In this document: piece by piece, positions 53,401 through 64,000 of the stretch
How the letters are laid out: each line of letters opens with the position of its first letter
Numbering within the stretch: position 1 is the stretch's first letter
NCBI GenBank assembly: GCA_013398955.1
Contig: VWPU01002084.1
Location: 1 to 64,000, forward strand
Reading direction: 5' to 3'
Source: Callaeas wilsoni
Taxonomy: Eukaryota > Chordata > Aves > Passeriformes > Callaeidae
Length of the DNA stretch: 64,000 nucleotides
The notes under the pieces: generated by a model
Databases searched by the model: none
What the model was told of the DNA's origin: nothing
The model's input: the letters and a program-made list of their open reading frames with translations, nothing else
Program-made: the position numbers and the translations under genes

Positions 53401-56400
53401 GAGGCTTTTCCCACTGGGCATTCAGACAGACCCTCTCCCACGCAGGCTCTCCCGTGGTCCGGCAGCGCGGGATCTGCTGCAGCTTTTTCCTCTCACTTCA
53501 GGTCACTGCCAGGGTCTCCTCTTTATCCAGGCAACGATTCTCACAAAACTCACGGGACTTAATTATCTCTGAGTCCTCTATCCGAGGTTCAATTTGAGCT
53601 AAAGATTCAAAAACCAGAAAGAACTAGAGGGAGATTTCTTTCCCTTGACAAAGCCAAGTTAAAGCGCTGATGATTCTGGACCCAACGCACGCCGTTATCA
53701 GATACCTGCAGACCCACCACTAATGGATCCTCCGGAGGCACAAGGGCACTGCAGAAGGTTATTTATTATTTGGATGTGCTTGTTTTAAGGCACTTTTTGT
53801 TACAATTATTTTGAAACAAGAAGTTAAGCTAGTTAAACTTGCACTGGAACTAGAAGGCAAACCAATGGCTGGATATCCCAGCCTGGATATAATGAAAAAA
53901 AAGAGGGGGGTGTGTTGTACCATAAGTGCATCATCAAATGACATTAACAGCTTCTAGCACACATGTGTAGATAAAGTATTCATTACAGAGTATCAGTGAG
54001 TCAATGGATAGCTATGTTTCTGTTTATTACAGACTTCCTGGGTAGTCTACAGAAAAGAGAACATTAATATTCCAATATATATGTGCCAAGACAAACAGCA
54101 CATCAATTTTACATTGTATACATACATTACATATTTTTTATCATGCTTTATGATCTCATTCTAACATATGCTACTCAGGTCTGCTCACAGAAACATGAAA
54201 AGAGTACAATATTATAAGCTACCCAGTCTCCTTCTATGACAGCTTTGCTACACAGTCCACAAATACTCAGAAATAGGAATTAAGTGAATCACATTTGCCA
54301 ATTTTCTTTCTCTGATTTATTAATCCTGTGACTGACACAGAACGGTTTACTGAAAAATAATTTAACTAATACAAGTAAATGCAAAATATTTAGTATTCCC
54401 AAACCCCTGTAATCTATGTGTTAGGTATTAAAATTTACAGGCAATTATAGAGGGGGTGAACAATTGGCTGAACTCACATAAAAATTGAAAGGAACTATGA
54501 CTATTGAAAAGGTCAATTTTATAGAAAGATAAATATTTCCCTCTCATTTTCTGAACTCTGTTTATTCTTTTTCCTAGTTACTGAAGAACTCTTGTTACAA
54601 CTGCTGCTGCTTACTTTGGAACCATTTTTACAGAAAAACCAAAATTTTAATGACATCAAGCTGTTGTTAGGGAAGGTATCCTATGTTATACATTACCACT
54701 GTTTTTATAAGTATTAAAAAGTATGTTTATTTCAGAATATTAAGTATATCAGTAACACGAGGTCTCCACAGTTAGAGGGAAGAAGAACATGAAGCCCATG
54801 AAGTGGAAAGGGAGAGCTCCAGTGCAGGAAGCTTAAACAAGTAAAAGGTGATAAAGATCTATGAGATTTCAGAGAATCACCACCTCTCAGACATGAGCTC
54901 AGAGTCTTCAATGATCTATTCACCTCCAAAGGCTGGGTAACACCACAGTGAGTGCTGAGGAAGCAACATTAGAAGGAAAGAAAGTGTTATGTGAATTCAA
55001 GCAACCTGGACATTTAAGGGCTGTGTATTCAACCCTCGTGGGTATTTCCAGCCTTGTTCACCACATTCACCTGCAAAACAGGAACACCACTACTTTACCT
55101 CACAGGTAGGTTTTAGTGTTACATTTATCTGCATGTTTGTAGCTCTCAATTATCTGTTATAATGCACCTCTTGATTTATGACAAATGACAAGGTTTAAAT
55201 GTGTTTGTACACAGCAGCGTGAGGTACACACACCTCAGGGTTACAGCTGTAGACAAACACTTTACAAATATATTGGTCTTAAAATTCCTACGTTAAAAAG
55301 AATATTGCTTAAGCCATCTTAAGTAAGCAGTTTTTAAATGTGTATATTTGAGACACACCAATACTCTCAAAGAAAGATTAAGGAAGACAGGTAAGAAAAT
55401 AAAAATAATCATGAATGTCCGTGGAAGTGAGCACACCAGCTGCAGAAGGAAACACACAATCAACACATTTAAGTCTGTACATGACTCAGTAGAACCCCCC
55501 ATCCCATGCCAGCCATCCACAAGAACCAACACTGTGTCAACACAGCCCCGAGGTTGTGGGGAGGAAGGCACTCGGGCCAAAGCTAAGATTATGTTTTCTA
55601 ATCTTCTGGCTTTTCACGTGTCATCACCACAGAAGAACAAGTTCAGCCTTCTGAATCCAACCAACAGTTTTAACATGATAATTCCTGTTGGTTTTTTTCT
55701 TTCCCCGAGGGTTTTTCTCCCAGAAAAAGCGCTTGTTCAAGAACATATGTAACACACGGGAGAGTGACAGGCTGCCTATCAATTTTTACCACAATGGCTC
55801 ATTTTGAAGACAAGTCTTTCTTCCCCTATAGAAACACCAGCTTTTACTGAAAGCCATTAGCCTTGGGTTTTGTGATCAGATCCCAGTTGTTTGCATGTTC
55901 TACACGGGGCAATACAATCACTGAAATAAGTCCCAGCTGTAGAAACACAATGCTATGCTGTTGCTAATGTGTGTTGTACTGATAATGAATGGTCGTCTAT
56001 GCTTTAATCTGAATAAAGCTCCCAACTGCTCTGCCTCTCCTTGCCAAAAATTCCCCTTCCTCCTCCAGACTGTGGTTGCATTCCAATTACACTGCTGATT
56101 GGAATGAGCCTGCTTGGGGGAGGGAGAGGGAGGGAGGCAAATGAAGCCACACTCACGCCCCTCCTCGACTTCACGGCTGCCCCTGGGACCCAGAAATTGC
56201 TCGGGTGTTTCAACCTAAGGCTGACGTGATGTACTTGTCTCCACATTGTACAAAACTCTTCGCAAATTCACTTATTTCTTTTAGAAAAGCCATTTGTGAC
56301 AGGCAAACAGTACATCGTGCACAGGTTCCAGCAGGATGGCTCAATACTTTAAACATTTTTAAACAAATTCCTACTGGTTTCTTCCATTGTTGGCACGCTC

Positions 56401-59400
56401 AGGAGAAACTTGTATTTTTCTGCTTGCATTCCCTCCTCGGACCTGTCTGAATTCCCACACGGGAAAATATAAAACAGGAGGTCTTCAACTATTTATTGAA
56501 CAAAGAGTAAATAACACCGTATGGATTTTGCAAATACAGCTGTTGAGGTAATAACTTCCTCAACTATGGTTCTGAAATAAAATTGTTTACCCCAACGATT
56601 CACATTAAGTTTTATTTTAAAGTTAATCTCTCTGAGGAATTTTTTTTTAAGGTTCCATTTCCTTTGAAAGGTGCTTTTTCTGCAGATGAACAAAATGCGA
56701 CGGAACATGACCGTAAAACTAAGAGTTTACTTTTGCTTAATGAAATTCCCGCATTTTTGAAGATTGCAATTGATTGTCATCAAGAAGGGACACACAAAGG
56801 CAGGTAAACCTAGCAAATAATGTGTTTTACAGGTGCACAGGGGTTTGGAGTCAAGGTCTTGCAGCATGAAATGGGTCAGAACACAGCAGCTGACCATTAC
56901 TGCGAGCAGGATCGGCGATCGGAGCACGCTGGAAGGTTTCGTGTTGCACCCAACAGTACAGGGGGCTGCAGCTGCTCCTTCCTCAGAGCAGGTCCAGCAA
57001 GCACAGCGACACAAGGTAGAGCAGGAAGCTGAACTGGCTTAACAGAAAATTAACCTTCTGGAGAGATGGATTAGTTCACCGTTGGCTCCTAGAGCTGCAC
57101 AGACTTACCCTGCAGTCACGCCACCCGCAAACCTGCTGCAAAGCAAGTGGCAGAAGCACATGGCTGCAGAGCAGGGAGGATCAGCCAGGCTGCCCTTCCT
57201 GCGCTTGTGCTGGAGAAGTGAGCACCATACCCTTATAAGAGCTTTCAGCTCTAAAAACAAAATGCACCCTCAATGTTTTCATTTTAATGCAGACATAAAG
57301 TTTTTCCTCCTGCCTCTGCTTTGCAGCTCCAGATTTTTTTTTTTTTTATTTAAAAATAAAATTAAGTTAAAAAGCAGATTTTGCCACCGGTTTACCAAAA
57401 TGACCAGCTAACACCCTTCAGGTTTTTAGAGACACAATCTTCTCCTTAAACATTCAGCCTTTCCATTTCCCAAAGCACACGCAGAAATGAGGAACTAAAA
57501 CACAAAAAGCACTTCTCTTGCAAGTACACACTCAACTGTTTCCAGGCTGCTCTGTTTTACTTATGGACGGCTGCTCTTTCTGGGTCTCGCAAAGCACCAG
57601 AAACTCAGAATAACCCAATGAGCTCTAAGCTAGAGTCAGTACAAAACACGTACACACACAGAGAAAGGTAGGATCATTGTTTTCCCCAATACTTCATTGT
57701 AACATTCAGCACTGCCCAGATTAACACTCCAAATTCCACCCTCTCCAGGGCCCAGCAGAGGCAGCCCACGGAGCTGCAGGTGCCATATGCCAGCACAGGG
57801 AAGCCCAGTTCACCCGAGGACACTGGACAGGCCGATGCTGATTTCAGACACTCTCTGCTCAATGAGACCCAAGGCAATCCCAGGAAGAGCTGCAGGGCAA
57901 GCAGCCAGGTGCACCCCAAACACATCTCTGGGCTGCTTCACCTGGGAGTCTTTTCCTGATGAGAAACGGGAGCTGCATCCCATGATCCCTTCTGCTCCCA
58001 AGCTATGGGAGCCAGGACAACTGGGAAGGGATGGTGACTTCAACAGGCACAGCTGCCCCACAGCACACCTACAGCTTATACTGGTAGGAAATGAATTTCT
58101 AATTCTCTTACAGACTCAGACACCTCGTTTAAATTGAATGCAAACTTAGAATCATGTACCAATTCCGACTCTTATTAAGAATACGCATTAGAACAATTCA
58201 AAAGTACTAATGGATTTTTAAAGTGCTATTTAATACTAACATGTCAGGTTGCAAAAAAATATTCTAAGTGACATATAAAAGCATCACTGCTAGACTGATG
58301 TCCAAACACAAGGTACACAGCTTTAAAATAAACTCGATTAAAATATGCATTAGTATAAACATAGTACTAGAAAAGCACTTTTAACAAGAATTTCCTTTAC
58401 TAATTGTTACAATTCTAAATTTTCCCATAAACACATTTCTGTAAGTTCAACTTCAACACAAGCCAGATGCTAAATCCTTAATATACTACATGTAAAGTGA
58501 AACCCATTTCCAAGGATCACATACATTATAAGCACTGTCAGTTAGAAACTCGTGTCTCAACAAATCAGAATTTTTCCTGTGGCACTAAACAAACAAACCC
58601 ACAATGACCAGCATTCAAACACCAAACAGCAATACGCATATCCAGAATGCCCTAATAATGCAATATAGTTTAAACTCCTGTGAAAGATGCCAGAACCTAA
58701 CACATTTTCTGTTCAATAGGTTCACTCTAAGTTCTCCACAAGATCAGGCTGTGCTGTGACTAGATTTAGAATTCCAGACCCATATAACTTGCATATAGCG
58801 TAACTCATGGAGGTTAAAACTCCAAATGAAAACATCACACGTTTATCAGAGAGAACAAGGATGCAATGCACCACTGGATAGAAACAGTTAAGCCAATAAA
58901 TCATTCATCTCATGCAATAATAAAATGCTGAGAGAGAGTCTCCAAGGCTATTTTAAATTCCCGTAAGGGAAGGACGACAGGACAGCGACTCCAGACTCCA
59001 GCAGTCTGTGCCGGGGACGGCTGAGTGACTCGTGGCCGCGGCCAGATGGAGCCTGCCGAGATTTGCCATGTTTAGACTCCTGTTTTTACATCACCATGTC
59101 TACTTCACAGCATTGTTTCACCGTAAACAAAAGGTTTCCTTTTCCACTTCTCCTCCCTTACTCCACTCCAAGCCAAAAGTAAAACAAAACACAAAACCCC
59201 CCAGACCATTGAATTCTTCCTTCAAGCAGCTCATGCATTCACGTTTCCTAGATTCATTCAGCGATGGGCTCGCTGCCACACACGTCACCCACCCTATTCA
59301 TGTGTCCAGTTTATTTGATACGCCTCTCAAGAGGTAAAGGAAAGAAATTATGCTGCCACTTTTGCAATGAAGATAGCAGCCCTCCCCAGGCACTGCAAAC

Positions 59401-62400
59401 CCTACCAGGAAGGTTTACAAGTCTCTTTCATGGAGATTCATGTTAATTCAAGTTAAATTGAGTAAGTAGGTGCAAAGAAAGTTGGGTTTGGTTTGTCTTT
59501 TTTTTAAGCTATATACCAAATGTGGAAATTAAAGCTGAATGATACAAAATAAACCATGCTCATCAGGGCTCTGTGTAAATTAGGGCTTTAGCCACAGCTC
59601 AGTGAGAAAGGAACAGAAGCAACACGTGGGAAACTTAAAGAAAACAAAGGCTATTGGGAATATCTGCATTTCCTGGTTCAGTGTGGATGGAGCCTCTCAG
59701 ACCAGCCAGGATGTTTCTAATGCATAACTTTCATACACTGTAAATTCCATTTCTCTTCTCCGCCCTCCTCCAAAACGGCCTAACCATCCCATCTCACCCA
59801 TTTTTCAACATCTGAAAAACCAACCACTACTGTACCATGGAGCTGTCATACAGACACCACTTACACAGACTCAAAACTCTGCTGTCACCTGGGGTGGGGG
59901 GAACAACACAGCTTTAAATTAACAGCCATTAGAATACTTTAAAAGAAAAAGTCAGCAAAGATCAATTTTCAGACCAATTTCAAAGTTATCCCTTCTGTTT
60001 CTCACATTGGTGACAAGTATAAAATCTTATTCCAGTAAACAAAATCAGGGTGGGAAACAAATCCATTAAAGAGATTAAAGAATCCTGCAGCTTTGCTGTT
60101 ATGTTTGCTGTAAGAGTCTCGATTATTTTTTACCCTCCTGCAGTATTAAAAAAATAGTCCATAAAAAAAAACTTCAGAGTTTTTTTTACATTACCAAGAT
60201 TAACTAATCTCAAACTGCAGAGGTGGTTTTTATATCCAAGTGTGAGTGAAGTAAACTCTAATTCAATTATCCAAGAAATACTGGAATAAAATAGTTTTTA
60301 AGAGCTCAGGCAAAGTAAAGGGGGTCACTCTTATCTCAAACTCTTAGAATCGTGCTAAAAATCTTGCCTCAGTCCTTAAAGACTCCTTTACAATCCCAGC
60401 AGTCAGTTTTTAACCAAAACAGAAGCAATTAACCCAAAATTATCAACTTGCAAAATACTCAAGGGAACACAGGATCCTTCCTCTGATGGGAAAATAAAAA
60501 AGGTAACGTGGAAATTCACCCATTTATTTCTCAGCTTGTTTCGATAGGAACAGGAGCGGGGGGGAAAAGCTAAGGGGAAAAATAAATGATAGCTCTGGCT
60601 GACGTGTTTCATGCACCTCTGACAACGAGCTGGGCACAAACCTGCCAGCAAGGAGCAGAGCCCTTGGATTTTTTTCACTGCAGTAAAACTCTCCACCCTC
60701 TGAATGAGCTGTAGTAGAGGCAACAACAAAAGAAATTCATGATCTAATTACCAACCGGACAAAAATGGCCTGAATTTTAAAAAGGGCTCAGACAAGAGGC
60801 ACCTGCAGCTAAGTCAGACTCCTGGGTGTCAGGAATTGTGGATCCCAGCAGCGCTCCGGGCTGTGCTGCCAGCGCTGTCAGGACATGGCCACACGTGTGA
60901 TTCAAACAGGAAGTCTCAAAACTCTGTCTCCGCTGCAGACACGATCCTTGGGGAACACCGCTACTGCTGGGGCTTTTCTGGGAAGAGGAGAAAGGAAAAG
61001 AACCAGAAAAAAAAAAAAAGATCCCAAAAGCACGGACGTAATTTACCCTTTACAAGTAATTCCCATGCCGCTCCAGCAAAATGCTGTAAATATTGATTTT
61101 ATCAGCACTATCAAAAGGATTGTCAGATGCTTTTTAAGAAGTAATTCCTAACTCATGAGAAAAGCTCTGGCAACAACTTTTGTTAGGGAGGAGAAATTAA
61201 TTCTAGCATTTCAAATATATATTTACATGATTTACAAAAAATAATCCTCTAATAAGTAAAACAATGTTAAAGAGTTCAAGAGGGTTATGATTTTGATACT
61301 ATCACTAGCAAAAATCATTAAATAAGCATCTGCCCTCAATCTAAACTCCTAGTTCAGCACAATTTTGTTTTATTACTACACCTGATGTACTGAAATGATA
61401 TTATCTGGGGCAATACAGATGAGTGATGTACTCTTACATCCTCCTGCATCATCATCAATATCCACAACCTCAGACATTCTGTCTCCTTGATAATTTGTGG
61501 ATCCTGCCTCTTTTTTATTTAGTACAGTTGAAATATTCAAGCACAATATCCCTATATTCACATTTTTTTGGAATATTGGTTTTAGTGGAATGCTTTCAAC
61601 TCTGGAAGTTGCCTCTCTGTCTTTGGAACTTGACAGTTTGGCTTCTGCCAAAAATAAAACAGGGTCAGCAGGAAGGTGTGTGCACTATACACACACACCT
61701 TTACCTGGTCATGCCTCTGATGATGGAATTCTGTCTGTACCTGCAGAAATGCAACATCATCTAAATCAGGGAAACTCCAGCTGTTTAAAGGCAGCACAGA
61801 TGGAAAAGCAAGACAATGTCACCATTCAAACATCACTAAAACATTCGTGTACCTCAGTCCAGAATTATCCCCCATCACACACACATGAAGCCTCATCTCC
61901 AGGAGAGTATTACCCCATTAGCCTATACCATTTATAAAATGATTGAGTTATTGCAGTCTTTTAATATGGACAGGTTCAGTTTGGTTTCTCTGTTTAAACA
62001 GATGTGTCCTACAGAACAAATCTAAACAGTTTAAGAAGCTGCTGCTGTTGAACAGAGATGAGCTAACCGAATGAGCAATCTTATTTATTTCAAGCGAAGT
62101 AAAGCAACTCACAGTAAAAGCCTTGGTTTTCTTTCACTTTGGTTTTATACAAGTTGCTTAAATTATTTCATCAAATCAGTACAATTTACATAGTACTGTA
62201 AGAAATTATATAAAAGGGAATTTAAAGAAACCGAAGACCAAGAGATGCAGATGAAATAGCTCACCAATACATGGAAATAAAGGATCTTGTCCAAAAAACA
62301 TTGCTATGCCATTTAAACTACAACTTCAGAAATCTTTTGGGAAGATACAATGCTCAAGAAGTGAAACTACAATAATTTTTTGGGGAAAAAAGAACACAGA

Positions 62401-64000
62401 GTAGAAGATATGAAGCAGTAGAGTGAAGATTAAGAAAGATAACGGGATGGAGATGAGACTGAAAAGAGGAGCGTAAGGTGATTACACGAATGCAAAAAGT
62501 GTAACACTGTACATCAACACTCCTAGCAGTACAGCAAATGGATAAAAATCCAGGAAAATATTCCCGACAAGTTCGAGAACATTTCGTTATGGAAGGCAGA
62601 ATGGCTTCCAAGTGCAAGGAGCATCCAAGCATTTCCACTGGCCTCAAGCACCAGCTATGAACTGCAGACAGTCCGAGTGGACACGATGGGGATTTCGAGC
62701 GGACACAGAAACGGAAAACCCGCATTTCCCTGCAGCCTTTCACTCTAGGAACCTTCAGCCTCTTGCAGTTCTGCTCACAAAGTGCTACATTAAATCTCAC
62801 TTCTGATTTCTACCATTTCTTACACGGCTGCACAGGCAAGGTAAGAGCACACCCAGTTTTCCAGAGGAACCTTTACATGCATTTCCTAGACACACTGCTC
62901 CTTGGACATCTCAACTGCTAATTGAGTGCTATCCCAGAACACCCAAATATAATTATTTGCTAAACAAATATATTCACTTTCCAAGTACAATACTTTTTCC
63001 TCTCACCACTATCTTCTTATATCTCAATTATTTAATACTAAACACCTTCCAATGACCTAATTCCTTTAGTTTCTCTATCATTTCTGTATCTTAGAACCAA
63101 TATGACAATTTATACTAAAATGAGACCAGACATAGGCTAAAACTCTGATCAGTTATATGGAGACAAAGAGGGCACAGGCTTTTTCCCCTTTACATTGCTT
63201 CATCCAACTTTGTAAACTGTACCTCCTTTCTGTATTAACTAAATTTAAGAATTCACAAATATATTTCCTGCTCATCCTTCAGCATTGTAGACTATGAATG
63301 GCACTGTTAATGTTAAAGTGATGCAAGATTTTAAAATACTAAAAATCAAAATGCAGTGATCACCTTGGAACCGGCATCCTACATTAAATTACATCTCCAG
63401 CTAATCATGTATTTTCACTAAATATAAGCAAATAAACCACACTAAGTCAGTTCAGGGAGTTGTGCCTGCACTCCTGGACGTTAACTGTCCTCACTAAAAG
63501 GGTCACAGGACAAGAGTGCTTTTTAGGGTGCACACAAACATTTTGTCATTTAGCAAAAAATCAAAAAAGTACCTAAACACATTCAAACTTACAAAAGAGA
63601 GATTAGAAGAAACAAACGAGTGTCACAGATTTTGCTCCTAAATACAGACTGTTCTTCAGGAGACAAGAAAAACCATGGGATTGGAGAAGATAAAGTGTTA
63701 ATCGCATATTTGGTGGTTTATGAGCCAAAGCAGTCTGAGGTTTAAACTGCTTCTGCTCAGTGCTCATCCCATTCAGAGACGATGAATCATTTCCCATTTG
63801 GCAGCACTTCTGCCTACAAGGCTTGTCTTCTGTGAGATTTCTCCTGTAGCCTTGTAATAGATTTGCTAATTTAGTACACCTGACTTTGAGCAAAAGCTAT
63901 TGTTGCCAGCTGTCAGACTAGACCTCGTCCTGTTTATCAGACACATCTCCACCAGCCCGGCCTGCCCCAGTCACAGAAACACAACACTCCTTACTAATCC
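50491..64000 (-). other. SMURF2: SMURF2 intron 1 (partial)
   Basis: At least 13.5 kb of first intron, running off the right edge. I searched it for the G+C-rich first coding exon (MSNPGGRRNG-type start) on the - strand and did not find it. The stretch is A+T-rich with no gene, RNA gene or clear mobile element. G-rich tracts occur at 51410-51430 and 56115-56137, and small CpG clusters near 53450-53480, 59020-59060 and 60840-60880. Confidence 0.8.
56115..56137 (+). other. G-quadruplex-forming motif
   Basis: On the + strand at least four runs of three or more G are separated by loops of one to three bases (GGGGGAGGGAGAGGGAGGG). This meets the usual G4 pattern. It lies on the template strand of SMURF2 intron 1. 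Confidence 0.65.

Noticed and set aside
50491..64000. Search for SMURF2 exon 1, tRNA, microRNA hairpins, endogenous viral genes and CRISPR-like arrays
   Set aside because: Nothing could be supported by reading. The open frames here are short, mutually overlapping and without known motifs.

Overview
The window is vertebrate nuclear DNA, most likely from a bird or another sauropsid. It carries two multi-exon protein genes in a tail-to-tail (convergent) arrangement: CEP95 (also CCDC45) on the + strand and SMURF2 on the - strand. Their order and orientation match the human 17q24 neighbourhood, where DDX5 lies head-to-head with CEP95. The assignment to birds is an inference. It rests on compact introns (CEP95 fits in about 15 kb), no recognisable mammalian Alu or L1 sequence, near-identity of the SMURF2 protein to other vertebrates, and low repeat content. 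The sequence alone does not fix the species.

Layout. Positions 1-560 are a CpG-rich promoter with paired CACGTG E-boxes and CCAAT boxes. CEP95 runs from its ATG at 360 to its stop at 15512-15514 in 22 coding exons. I rebuilt these by hand with consistent splice phase throughout, giving a protein of about 865 residues. Its 3' UTR probably ends just after the AATAAA at 15695. About 1.6 kb of DNA without a gene follows. SMURF2 then runs leftwards: a probable 3' UTR of about 3.5 kb (17345-20904), then 18 coding exons from 20905 up to 50490. Positions 50491-64000 are part of its first intron, and the first coding exon (about 17 residues) lies beyond the right edge. The visible SMURF2 exons encode the C2 domain, three WW domains, a Gln-rich linker and the complete HECT ubiquitin-ligase domain.

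The two genes are not known to act in one pathway. CEP95 is a coiled-coil centrosome protein. SMURF2 is a HECT E3 ligase of TGF-beta/BMP signalling and cell polarity. They share only the locus and a convergent 3' end.

I found no new biological system. The points most worth a second look are:
- a 498-bp exact duplication next to a single N at 24007 inside a SMURF2 intron, almost certainly two haplotypes joined by the assembler around a 21-bp minisatellite;
- a GC-AG intron with a tandem NAGNAG acceptor in CEP95;
- the SMURF2 catalytic cysteine codon split by the last intron, with a P-to-A change seven residues later;
- a Gln-rich insertion that accounts for the whole length difference from human SMURF2;
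- an intronic CpG-rich block near 42.3-42.8 kb.

Most open frames outside the exons are chance frames in introns and UTRs.
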